A stretch of DNA of 64,000 bases from DATFRX01 sp035630615 (GTDB taxonomy: Bacteria > Actinomycetota > Actinomycetes > Propionibacteriales > Nocardioidaceae), in the NCBI GenBank assembly GCA_035630615.1, contig DASQKI010000100.1, positions 23,769-87,768 on the forward strand, written 5' to 3'. The translations under genes were made by a program, and so were the position numbers. The stretch's first letter is position 1. The number at the start of each line of letters is the position of its first letter. A model generated the notes under the pieces. That model worked only from the letters and a program-made list of their open reading frames with translations. It searched no databases and had not been told where the DNA came from. Shown here one piece after another: positions 7,777-16,036 of this stretch.

Positions 7777-10700
7777 GCGGGCCGACCCTGACGCCCGGCG
7801 ACGACTGGGACGTCGAAGACACCGGCCAGCCGACGCGTGACGTCACGATCACCACCTCCGAAGGCACCTGGATGAGCGTGTCGGTCAGCCCCGACGGCCA
7901 GACGATCGTCACCGACCTGCTCGGCGACCTCTTCGCGATCCCGGTCGACGGAGGCGAGGCGCGGCTGCTGCTCGGTGGGTCGGCGATGCATCGGATGCCG
8001 GTCTGGAGTCGGTCCGGCGACCGCATCCTTTACCTCAGTGACGCCGACGGATACGACAATCTCTGGACGTGTGCGGCCGACGGCTCCGGGCCGACGCAGC
8101 TGACCTTCCAGCGCAGCGGCATCGTCACCGACCCGATCTGGGGCCCCGACGACCGCAGCGTCATCGCGCCACGGATCTTCCCGGAGCATCGCAAGCTCTT
8201 CTCGTCGCAGATCCGGCTGTTCGAGGCGGCCTCGGATGGCGGCGATCCCGGCGACGGTCGGCTGCTCGTCGACGTACCGGCCAGCGGCCGCGACGTCTTG
8301 GAGCCGGCGCTGTCCCCCGAAGGCGAGTGGCTCTACTACGCCGAGCGTCTGACCCATCCGAGGGTGTACGTCGACGCCAACCACGCCAACTTCGCGATCC
8401 GGCGCCGCCGGCTGTCCGACGGGCAGACCGACACCGTCGTCGGTGGGTTCGGCGGCGCCATCCGGCCCTGCCCGTCGCCGGACGGGTCGCTGCTGGCGTT
8501 CATCCGTCGGGTCATGGACCGGACCGTGCTGTTCTGCCTCGACCTGCGCACCGGCGAGCAGCGGCCCGTTTACGACGGGCTCGACCGCGACAACCAAGCG
8601 GTGTGGGAGATCCAGGGCAACTACTACCCCAGGTTCTCGTGGTTGCCGGACAGTCGGCAGGTCGCGATCTGGGCCGGCGGCACGATCCAGCGCGTCGACG
8701 TCGCCACCGGGCAGGTTGAACCGATCCGGTTTACGGCGACGTCGACGCATCGGCTCGTCGAGCCGGTACGGCCGGTGCACGATCTCGATCCGGACGAGGT
8801 CCGGGTCCGAGCGATTCGGCATCTCGCGTACGCACCCGGCGCTGGCGAGGCGGCGTTCGTCGGTCTCGGTCGCCTCTGGCACACCGCCTTCGACGCGAGT
8901 GAGCCGAAGGGCGTCGGCGACCACAGTCGGCATGCGGCGGACCCGACGTACAGTCCCGACGGCCAGCGGCTCGCGTACGTCGAGTGGAACGACGAGCGTG
9001 GCAGTGCGTTGTGCCTCACGACGGTCGGGGACTGGTCGTCGACGACAGTGGTCGCGACGACGACCGGAGTCATGCGACAGCCGACGTTCAGCCCGGACGG
9101 CTCGCTACTGACGTACCGGATCCAGGACCACGACGTACAGCTCGGCGGCGCCCGATCGCGTCCGGGGGTCTATGTCGTCGCGGTCGGAGGCGGTGACCCG
9201 ACGTACGTGACGGCGGCCGACGACGCGCCAGGGTTCAGCCCTGACGGCTCGCGGATCTACGCCGTCGAGACCGATCGATCCGGTGACGAGCCGTGCGAGG
9301 TGCTTTTCAGCGTCGACCTCGACGGGCGCGACCGGCGCGAGCACGCTCAGACGGCCGACGTCGACACGTACGAGCTGCGGCTCAGCCCCGACGGTCGGTG
9401 GCTCGCGTTTCGAGAGCGGCAGCGCTACTACCTCATGCGCTATCGCGAGACCGGGCACAGTCTCAGGGTGACGTCAGCGACGACCGACGTGCCGTGTCGA
9501 CGGATTGCCGACATCGGCGGCCAAGCGCTGACCTGGGCGCCGGACAGTCGCAGTCTGCACTGGTGCGTCGGGCCGGAGATCTTCTCGCTCGCGATCCCGA
9601 CCGACGGTGGCCTATCCACTGGCGACGCGACGACGACCACGTTCGACCTGCGCGTCGAGGCTGATCGGCCAGAGGGCTGCGTCGCCTTGCAGGGTGGGCG
9701 AGTCATCACCATGCGCGACGAGGTCGTCCACGAACGCGGCACGATCCTGGTCGAAGGCAATCGGATCTCGACCGTCGGCGACATGGGCGACGTCGAGGTG
9801 CCGCCGCATGCCACGGTCGTCGACTGCACCGGCAAGACGCTGATGCCAGGCCTCGTCGACGGCCACGGCCACATCGACGGCGTCACGGGCAACGGCGTCA
9901 CACCGCAGAAGCAGGCGCCGCGGTTCGCCGCCCTCGCCTTCGGCGTCACGACGAACTTCGACCCGTTCTCGTCGGAGCTGCCCACCTACGAGAGCACCGA
10001 GACGACACAGGCCGGGCTGACTGTGGGCCCGCGTTGGATCGGCACGGGTGCGGCCGTCCACGGTCGGCCACACAACTTCTTCCACCTGCACACGCCGATC
10101 GACTCGTACGCCGACGCCCAGCGAGTCGTCCGCAACAAGAGGGCGCTTGGCTCGATCAGCGTCAAGAGCTACAAGTGGCCGGCCCGCAAGCACCGGCAGA
10201 TGCTCGTCAAGGCGGCTCGCGAGCGCGGCGTCAACATCGTGGTCGAAGGCGAGACGCACTTCTACAACAACATCAGCATGATCCTCGACGGGCACACCAA
10301 CCTCGAACACAACCTGCCGGTCGCGACGCTCTATGACGACGTCGTGCAGCTGATGGCCGCGGCCGACGTCGGCAACACACCGACGCTCGTGGTGGCGTTC
10401 GGTGAGCTGTTCGGCGAAAACTGGGCCTACCAACGCAGTGCGGTGTGGCAAGACCCGCGGGTCCGCACGTACATCCAGGCCTGTTTGAGCGGCTACAGCC
10501 CGCTCGGCACACCGTACGAAGCGCCGCCGTACGCCCGGGCGATGACGTCGATCCATGTCGCCGACGAGCTCTACGACATCGGTGTCCTCGCGGTGTCGCG
10601 GTCGACCAAGCGGCTCGACGACGCGGGCGTCCGGATCAACGCCGGATCACACGGCGAGATGCCCGGCATGGCGATGCACTGGGAGATGGCGCTGCTCGCC

Positions 10701-11021
10701 GAAGGGGGCATGGCGCCGCATCGCGTGCTGCGGGCCGCGACCCTCAACACCGCCGACAGTCTCGGCGTCGGGCACCAGATCGGATCGCTCGAGGTCGGCA
10801 AGCTGGCCGACGTCATCGTGCTCGACGACAACCCGCTCGACGACATCGCACACTCGACGTCGGTGACGATGACGATGGTCAACGGCCGGCTGTACGACTC
10901 GTACACGCTCGACGAGATCGCACCGACGCCGCGTACTCGGGGGCGGTTCTACTGGGAGGTCCAAGACACCCACGGCATCGACTGGTCCGAGGCGTGGGGC
11001 GGCGGCTGCTGCGTGCACTGA
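7773..11021 (+). CDS. Beta-propeller (TolB/PD40-like) fused to amidohydrolase
   Basis: A 1082-residue two-part protein. Residues 1 to about 630 carry repeated SPDG-type blades (SVSPDGQTI, YSPDGQRLAYV, SPDGSLLTYR, LSPDGRWLAF) of a WD40-like propeller. From about residue 640 an amidohydrolase domain begins (GRVITMRDEVVHERGTILVEG), with the metal-binding HxH at H698/H700 in DGHGHID, further histidines in GETHFYNN and HTNLEHN, and the closing segment LEVGKLADVIVLDDNP. Such enzymes hydrolyse C-N bonds of cyclic or linear amides; the substrate is unknown. No signal peptide is seen. ATG 7773 overlaps the C45 gene by 4 bases, making it the last gene of the importer operon. Confidence 0.9.
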   Translation: MSGPTLTPGDDWDVEDTGQPTRDVTITTSEGTWMSVSVSPDGQTIVTDLLGDLFAIPVDGGEARLLLGGSAMHRMPVWSRSGDRILYLSDADGYDNLWTCAADGSGPTQLTFQRSGIVTDPIWGPDDRSVIAPRIFPEHRKLFSSQIRLFEAASDGGDPGDGRLLVDVPASGRDVLEPALSPEGEWLYYAERLTHPRVYVDANHANFAIRRRRLSDGQTDTVVGGFGGAIRPCPSPDGSLLAFIRRVMDRTVLFCLDLRTGEQRPVYDGLDRDNQAVWEIQGNYYPRFSWLPDSRQVAIWAGGTIQRVDVATGQVEPIRFTATSTHRLVEPVRPVHDLDPDEVRVRAIRHLAYAPGAGEAAFVGLGRLWHTAFDASEPKGVGDHSRHAADPTYSPDGQRLAYVEWNDERGSALCLTTVGDWSSTTVVATTTGVMRQPTFSPDGSLLTYRIQDHDVQLGGARSRPGVYVVAVGGGDPTYVTAADDAPGFSPDGSRIYAVETDRSGDEPCEVLFSVDLDGRDRREHAQTADVDTYELRLSPDGRWLAFRERQRYYLMRYRETGHSLRVTSATTDVPCRRIADIGGQALTWAPDSRSLHWCVGPEIFSLAIPTDGGLSTGDATTTTFDLRVEADRPEGCVALQGGRVITMRDEVVHERGTILVEGNRISTVGDMGDVEVPPHATVVDCTGKTLMPGLVDGHGHIDGVTGNGVTPQKQAPRFAALAFGVTTNFDPFSSELPTYESTETTQAGLTVGPRWIGTGAAVHGRPHNFFHLHTPIDSYADAQRVVRNKRALGSISVKSYKWPARKHRQMLVKAARERGVNIVVEGETHFYNNISMILDGHTNLEHNLPVATLYDDVVQLMAAADVGNTPTLVVAFGELFGENWAYQRSAVWQDPRVRTYIQACLSGYSPLGTPYEAPPYARAMTSIHVADELYDIGVLAVSRSTKRLDDAGVRINAGSHGEMPGMAMHWEMALLAEGGMAPHRVLRAATLNTADSLGVGHQIGSLEVGKLADVIVLDDNPLDDIAHSTSVTMTMVNGRLYDSYTLDEIAPTPRTRGRFYWEVQDTHGIDWSEAWGGGCCVH

Positions 11022-11036
11022 CGGCGCGGGCCGCCG

Positions 11037-12128
11037 CTAGACGCGCTCGGCGGCACCGGCCTCGACGGCGTCGTAGGGCGTGCCGGGCCAGCACTCCATC
11101 GTGCCGGCCACCGGGTCTTGCCGCACGGTGAGCAGCGTCCGCGACTGCAGACCGGCCGCGGTCGCGACCTTGTCCGACAAGCAGATCGGAGCGCTCTCGC
11201 CGCCCGAGCCGCACAGGGCCAGGGCCAGACTCGGCAGATCGTCGCCGTTGGCGTCCTCGGCCGCTACCCCGCGGAGGTGGTCGAGCCGAGCCACCGTCGT
11301 CGTGACGGCCGCGCGCCGGTCGCCGTCGGCGAGCTCCGGGCTTAGGAAGTGGTTGGTGCGGACCAGCCAACCGTCGGAGTCGGGCCGCAGGATCCCCACG
11401 CCCTCAGGTGAGACCTCGAGCGACGCGGTCTCGACGCGGCCACCCTCGACGGCGAGCACCGTGAGCGCCGTCGAGGCGCCGACCCGAGCCGATCGGGCGA
11501 TGTCGACGGCCTCGGCCAGAGTCGACGCCTCGTCGAGGATGCGCCGGGCGATCGCGTGCACCGGGACGCCCCCGTCGGCGGTGTCCGACCGGTGATAGAG
11601 GATGTTGAAGTGCACGGCGAGGCCGGCGCTGTTGAGCCCGATCTTGGCCAACATGCCGATCTCGGTGAACGTCTTGACCCATCGGCCAGGGGTCGGCTCG
11701 TACTCCCAGAGCAAGCCGTCGGTTGCCAGCGCGGGATGCCAATCCCAAGTCTGGAAGCTCCAGGGCCGAGCGTCGAGCGTCGCCTCCGTCGGCACTCGGA
11801 CAACCGTCGAGCACTCAGCCTCGTCGGGCCTCGGAGCTCTGGCGAGAATCTCGGTTCGTGCGTTGAGCATGGCCAGCTCGCGCACCGGGCGACCGGCCCC
11901 GTCAGCGACGGCCGCGACCTCGGTCCCAAGGTCCGGCGCCCAGGCGGTGAGAGCGTCGAGTGAGGCGTCTGCGATCAGGTCGACCCGTTCCGCCGGGACG
12001 CCGACCGTCTCGAAGTGACGGCGGTACGCGTCAACGGCAACGCCGATCGGACCGGCCCAACGCTCACCGACGTCATGGCCGCGCTTGTCGGCCTGCGAAT
12101 GCCCACTGTCGTGTCGATGCAGTCTCAT
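11037..12128 (-). CDS. C45-family Ntn hydrolase (acyltransferase/amidase-like), copy 2
   Basis: A 363-residue paralogue of the C45 protein at 6700-7776. It shares ELAMLNARTEIL, the nucleophile C106 in AEC-STVV, PWSFQTWDWHPA, GMLAKIGLNSAGLAVHFNIL and RTNHFLSPEL, so both should be self-processing amide hydrolases or acyltransferases. ATG 12128 is chosen because it overlaps the stop of the upstream PaiB-like gene by 4 bases; an in-frame start nine codons earlier is possible. It converges on the amidohydrolase gene with a 15-base gap, and so is in the same locus but on another transcript. Confidence 0.83.
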   Translation of the reverse strand: MRLHRHDSGHSQADKRGHDVGERWAGPIGVAVDAYRRHFETVGVPAERVDLIADASLDALTAWAPDLGTEVAAVADGAGRPVRELAMLNARTEILARAPRPDEAECSTVVRVPTEATLDARPWSFQTWDWHPALATDGLLWEYEPTPGRWVKTFTEIGMLAKIGLNSAGLAVHFNILYHRSDTADGGVPVHAIARRILDEASTLAEAVDIARSARVGASTALTVLAVEGGRVETASLEVSPEGVGILRPDSDGWLVRTNHFLSPELADGDRRAAVTTTVARLDHLRGVAAEDANGDDLPSLALALCGSGGESAPICLSDKVATAAGLQSRTLLTVRQDPVAGTMECWPGTPYDAVEAGAAERV

Positions 12129-12766
12129 TGTTCGCTCCGAGTCCGGTCGAGCCACTTCACCAGGTCCGGGTGCGGATGCGGGCCGTCGACGAAGTCCCGG
12201 CGTACGTTGTCGCGCACCGTCTCGGACTTGTCCTGACTGAGCTTGAACATCGCCTGCTGCTGGGTGATCCGGATCCGGAAGGCGACGACACCCGGCACGA
12301 TGCGTTCGAAATAGTCACGCGACGTCGACGGATCCCACTGGGTCGGGCGAAGCGACTCGAGGGCTGCCACGGTCGCCTCGACGACATCGAGCGTGCCGGC
12401 CCGATCATCGATTCGCTCGAGTGTGCCGGCCAGGTGTACGGCGGCGTAGTCGAGTGTGGGAGCGGCCGGCAATGAGTCGTAGAGCTGCGGCGACACGTAT
12501 CCGTGCGACGAAGCGAACACCATCAGCACCGGCGTCGGTCCGTCGAAGTCGCGCCAATGCGGATTGGCCCGGCCCATGTGGGCGAGCATCTCGACGCCCT
12601 CCAGCGAGGCGTCCGGATCGGCGTCGGGTGGCAGCACGATCGGCACGTGTGTCGCGACCGGCGCCTGGCCCGCGACCGCGCTGGCCAACATCGCGAACGG
12701 ATGCTCGCGGACCAGCTGAACGATGGCCCGCTGACTCGGCGGCGCGTAGCGCTGATAGGTGTGCAT
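12125..12766 (-). CDS. PaiB-like FMN-binding negative transcriptional regulator
   Basis: A 213-residue member of the PaiB / split-barrel FMN-binding family (FMN_bind_2). The start MHTYQRYAPPS, the central THVPIVL and MVFASSHGYVSPQLY, and the C-terminal KLSQDKSE are family hallmarks. Members bind flavin and some act on protease or sporulation gene expression, but the biochemical role is unsettled. It heads a two-gene unit with the second C45 hydrolase (4-base overlap), an association that fits a role in small-molecule or peptide turnover. Confidence 0.85.
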   Translation of the reverse strand: MHTYQRYAPPSQRAIVQLVREHPFAMLASAVAGQAPVATHVPIVLPPDADPDASLEGVEMLAHMGRANPHWRDFDGPTPVLMVFASSHGYVSPQLYDSLPAAPTLDYAAVHLAGTLERIDDRAGTLDVVEATVAALESLRPTQWDPSTSRDYFERIVPGVVAFRIRITQQQAMFKLSQDKSETVRDNVRRDFVDGPHPHPDLVKWLDRTRSEQ

Positions 12767-12869
12767 AACGCTGCGACCCTAGCCCGTCGGGCGGGCGTGG
12801 ACCCAGTGGACGAATGAGCCGGGGTTCGGGCCAACAGCAGCAGATCGCACAAGGCCTCAGGGACCCACC

Positions 12870-12924
12870 TTTTGGCGTGAGATTCGCCTCCGCCGCCGGT
12901 GCGGAGGCGATTCTCACGCCAAAA
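12870..12924. repeat. TTTTGGCG-type hairpin repeat
   Basis: Arms 12870-12893 and 12901-12924 are complementary at all but one pair of 24, with a 7-base loop; each end is TTTTGGCGTGAGA. A shorter relative is at 57188-57242. It stands between the PucR gene 3' end (12961) and the start of the PaiB-like gene, both on the minus strand, and could terminate pucR. The rest of the 12767-12960 gap shows nothing else. Confidence 0.7.
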
Positions 12925-12960
12925 CTTCGCGTACGAGAGGCCGCCGGCGGGCCTGGTGGG

Positions 12961-14424
12961 CTAGCGCGCCAGCCCGCGCTGCCGCAGGGCCAGCCACAGA
13001 TGGCTCGCCTGGTCCGGATCGTCGAGGTCGACGTCGGCCACCTGCCGGGCGGCGGCGATCCGATGCCGAAGCGTGTTGCGATGGACGCCGAGCCGCTCGG
13101 CGCCGCGCTCCCAGTTGCCGCGATGCCGAAGGTAGGCGGCAACCGCGGCGACCAGGTCACTGCGGCGATAGCCGACCAACGCCTCGACCTGACCGGCCGC
13201 TCGATCGGCCGGCGACCCGCCGTCGGCATCGACGACCGCACCCGCGGCCTGACGGTCGTAGCGGTCCCTCAGGGCGAGCCGCTGGCCGGGCAACGATGAC
13301 GGCGGCACCGCGGGACTCGAGACGGCACGCAGGTCCGGCAGGCTCGATTCGGCGAGGCCACGTAGGTGCGCCAGGAGGCCGGCCGCGAGTTCGCTGTCGG
13401 ACATGACCCAAACGACCTCGCCGTCGACGAGCGTCCACAGTCGGCCCGACGACTCCCATCGGTCCGGCAGGTCCGCCGGCGACAACTGCGCCTCCGGCCC
13501 GACCGCGATCAGCCGGACCGCGCTCGGCAGCCGCTCGTGCTCGAGGGAGTCGGACAGCGCTCGCGCCGCGTCGAGATGACCGTCGAGCGCGAGCCGCAAG
13601 ATGCAGGCGCGCTCGGTGCGGTCCTGCATCGTCCCTTGGGCATGTTGGCTGAGCTGCATCGTGAGCAGCGCGCACGCGGCGAGCACCTGCTGGCGATCCG
13701 GAAACTCCTGGCGGCGCGGCGCGCCGATCGCGACGTAGCCGAGCAACCGGCTTCCTTGCGCCAACGGCTGCACCATGACGTCGTCGCTGTCGAGCGGGAA
13801 CGTCGCCGACGCATGCGGCCCGGCTCCGCGGAGCCGCTCGATCTCGGCGGCCAGCCGACGCGCCACCGGCCGCCGCGACGTCGGCCAGACGTCTCGCGGC
13901 TCGCCTCGTACGCCGAGTCGGGCTGCCCAACCATGCGACGCCTCAGCGAGGATGCGGATGATCGCCTCGACCGGGTCGCGCTGCCGCAAGGCCCTGATCA
14001 GCTCGCGATGGACGTCGAGGGATGCACTCAGGTCGGCCCGACCGGCGGACACGAGCTGACCCCAGTAGGCGCGGGTCACGGCCAAGAACGGCGTCGGGTC
14101 GGGGATCGAGAACAGCGGCAGGCCCTCGGCGTCGCAGGCGCGTACAAGCGCGCCGGGCATCGCCTCGTGCACCGGGCCGACGCCGAGACCCAACGCCGCG
14201 ACGTCCTGACGCACGAGGCGCTTCACGTACGCCCGGGCCTGACCGCCATGCCCGCTGAGCGACATGCCCGTGGTGAGCAGCAACTCGCCGCCGAAAAGAT
14301 AGCCGGTCGGATCGATGAGTTCGCTGACGTGGACGCCGGTGACCTCGCGATCCAACGCGGTCGCTGTGCCGACCAACTCGAGATCGGACCCAAGTGCGGT
14401 CGCGAGCATCCGCAGCGTCGGCAT
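12961..14424 (-). CDS. PucR-family transcriptional regulator
   Basis: A 487-residue PucR-type regulator. The N-terminus (residues about 1-130) is the PucR/purine-catabolism sensor domain (MLATALGSDLELVG, VHVSELIDPTGYLFGGELLLTTG), the middle is GGDEF-like/GAF-like and the C-terminus holds the PucR HTH (YLRHRGNWERGAERLGVHRN then TLRHRI). ATG 14424 follows AAGGAG at a 6-base spacing. It is divergent from an aldehyde dehydrogenase-acyl-CoA dehydrogenase operon, with a 15-bp palindrome in between, so it probably activates that operon in response to a catabolite. PucR-type proteins control purine, lysine, proline or GABA catabolism in different actinobacteria; here the neighbours favour a dicarboxylate or lysine-like route. 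Confidence 0.9.
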   Translation of the reverse strand: MPTLRMLATALGSDLELVGTATALDREVTGVHVSELIDPTGYLFGGELLLTTGMSLSGHGGQARAYVKRLVRQDVAALGLGVGPVHEAMPGALVRACDAEGLPLFSIPDPTPFLAVTRAYWGQLVSAGRADLSASLDVHRELIRALRQRDPVEAIIRILAEASHGWAARLGVRGEPRDVWPTSRRPVARRLAAEIERLRGAGPHASATFPLDSDDVMVQPLAQGSRLLGYVAIGAPRRQEFPDRQQVLAACALLTMQLSQHAQGTMQDRTERACILRLALDGHLDAARALSDSLEHERLPSAVRLIAVGPEAQLSPADLPDRWESSGRLWTLVDGEVVWVMSDSELAAGLLAHLRGLAESSLPDLRAVSSPAVPPSSLPGQRLALRDRYDRQAAGAVVDADGGSPADRAAGQVEALVGYRRSDLVAAVAAYLRHRGNWERGAERLGVHRNTLRHRIAAARQVADVDLDDPDQASHLWLALRQRGLAR

Positions 14425-14446
14425 GGCCACTCCTTTCGGGCCCGAT

Positions 14447-14461
14447 TGGACGAATCGTCCA
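14447..14461. promoter_or_regulatory. Palindromic operator between pucR-like gene and aldehyde dehydrogenase
   Basis: TGGACGAATCGTCCA is a 15-bp palindrome with perfect 7-base arms around one base. It lies 23 bases upstream of the PucR-family start and 109 bases upstream of the aldehyde dehydrogenase, the natural place for an operator shared by the divergent genes. Confidence 0.6.
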
Positions 14462-14569
14462 TCACAGATCCTATGGTGAGCCACTTCGACCAAGCCGAGA
14501 TCGGGCCACGGTTCGTAGAGTGGGGCCCGACGCGAGACCCCTGTCGGCCCTTGCCGGTGAGGAGCCTGC

Positions 14570-16036
14570 ATGAGTACGGAAGTCAGCCACCAGCCTCGCA
14601 CCGGTGCGACCCACCCCGGCCCGTCGCACACGGCGCCCGACGACGTGGCCGCAGCCGTGGCGGCTGCCCGCGCGGCGTATCCCGTCGTCAGCACGGCGAC
14701 GCCACGCGACCGGCGCCGCTGGCTCGACGCGGTCGCCGACACCCTCGACGCCCATGCCGACGAGCTGGTCGCGATCGCCGACGGGGAGACCGCGCTGGGC
14801 GAGGAGCGGCTGCGTGGCGAGCTGCAGCGCGGCGTGGTCAACATGCGCTACTACGCGGCGGTCGGAGAGTCCGGGGACTGGCTCCGGGTCCGCAAGCAGA
14901 CCCTGCCCGGCCCGCCGCCGATCGACCTGCGCCGGGCCAACCTGCCGATCGGGCCGGTCGCCGTCTTCGGGGCCAGCAACTTCCCCTTCCAGTTCGGCGT
15001 CGTCGGCCACGACACGTGCTCGGCGATCTCCGCGGGATGCCCCGTCGTGACGAAGGCCCATCCCGCGCATCCGCGGTTGAGTGTGCGGCTCGCGGAGCTG
15101 ACTCGCTCGACCCTGGCGGCGGCCGGTGCTCCCGACGGCACGTACTCCCTCGTCGTCGGCTTCGGGGCCGGCACCGCGCTGGTCGACGCACCCGAGATCG
15201 CGGCGGTCGCGTTCACCGGCTCGCAGGCCGGCGGCATGGCGCTGGTCGATCGGGCCCGCCGGCGGGAGCGGCCGATCCCGGTCTATGCCGAGATGGGCAC
15301 GGTCAATCCGGTCCTCGTCACGCCGGCGGCGATCGATCGGATCGACGAGATCGCCGCCGAGCTGGTCGCGTCATTCACCCTCGGCGCCGGTCAGTTCTGC
15401 ACCAAGCCCGGACTGCTGATGGCGCCCGCCGGGAGCGGCGTCACCGAAGCCACCGCGACCCACGTCGCGTCGTCGCCCGGCGTCTGGCTGCTCACCGAAG
15501 GCATCGCGGCGGCCTACCGCGACGGCATCGACGACCTCGTCACGGCCGGAGGCACCCTGCTCGCGTCGGGCCAGACCATGCCCTCCGGGTACGCGGCCCA
15601 GCCTCATGCCGTCACCGTCGGCCTCGCTGACCTCCGACCCGGGTCGCGCCTCCTGGGCGAGTGCTTCGGGCCGGTTGCGCTAGTCGCCCAGTACGCCGAT
15701 ATCGACGAGGCACTCGGCACGCTCGCGACACTGCAGCCGTCGCTCACCGGCGCCGTCTACGGGGCAGGCCCGGACGACCCCGATCTGCCTCGCGCCGTCG
15801 AACGCATGGCGGCGCAGGTCGGCCGCGTCGTCGTCGACGGGCCGCCGACCGGGGTCGCGTGCGCCGACGCGATGCATCACGGAGGCCCGTGGCCGTCGAC
15901 GAGCGACCCGCGTTCGACCAGTGTGGGCGCGCACGCACTCGATCGGTTCACCCGCCCGGTGGCGTACCAAAATGTGCCGGAGATGGCGCTGCCGCCGGCC
16001 CTTCGGGACGCCGACCCCTGGGGGCTGGACGCGTGA
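14570..16036 (+). CDS. Aldehyde dehydrogenase, 2,5-dioxovalerate (alpha-ketoglutaric semialdehyde) type
   Basis: A 488-residue NAD(P)-dependent aldehyde dehydrogenase. The segments FGASNFPFQFGVVGHDT and GCPVVTKAHPAHPRLS place it in the ketoglutaric-semialdehyde dehydrogenase branch. The catalytic Cys is in GAGQFCTKPG and the catalytic Glu in AEMGTVNPV. It oxidises a semialdehyde to a dicarboxylic acid. ATG 14570 follows GAGGAG. Its stop overlaps the GTG of the glutaryl-CoA dehydrogenase gene by 4 bases. Because the partner uses glutaryl-CoA, the real substrate could be glutarate semialdehyde instead of 2,5-dioxovalerate. Confidence 0.87.
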   Translation: MSTEVSHQPRTGATHPGPSHTAPDDVAAAVAAARAAYPVVSTATPRDRRRWLDAVADTLDAHADELVAIADGETALGEERLRGELQRGVVNMRYYAAVGESGDWLRVRKQTLPGPPPIDLRRANLPIGPVAVFGASNFPFQFGVVGHDTCSAISAGCPVVTKAHPAHPRLSVRLAELTRSTLAAAGAPDGTYSLVVGFGAGTALVDAPEIAAVAFTGSQAGGMALVDRARRRERPIPVYAEMGTVNPVLVTPAAIDRIDEIAAELVASFTLGAGQFCTKPGLLMAPAGSGVTEATATHVASSPGVWLLTEGIAAAYRDGIDDLVTAGGTLLASGQTMPSGYAAQPHAVTVGLADLRPGSRLLGECFGPVALVAQYADIDEALGTLATLQPSLTGAVYGAGPDDPDLPRAVERMAAQVGRVVVDGPPTGVACADAMHHGGPWPSTSDPRSTSVGAHALDRFTRPVAYQNVPEMALPPALRDADPWGLDA

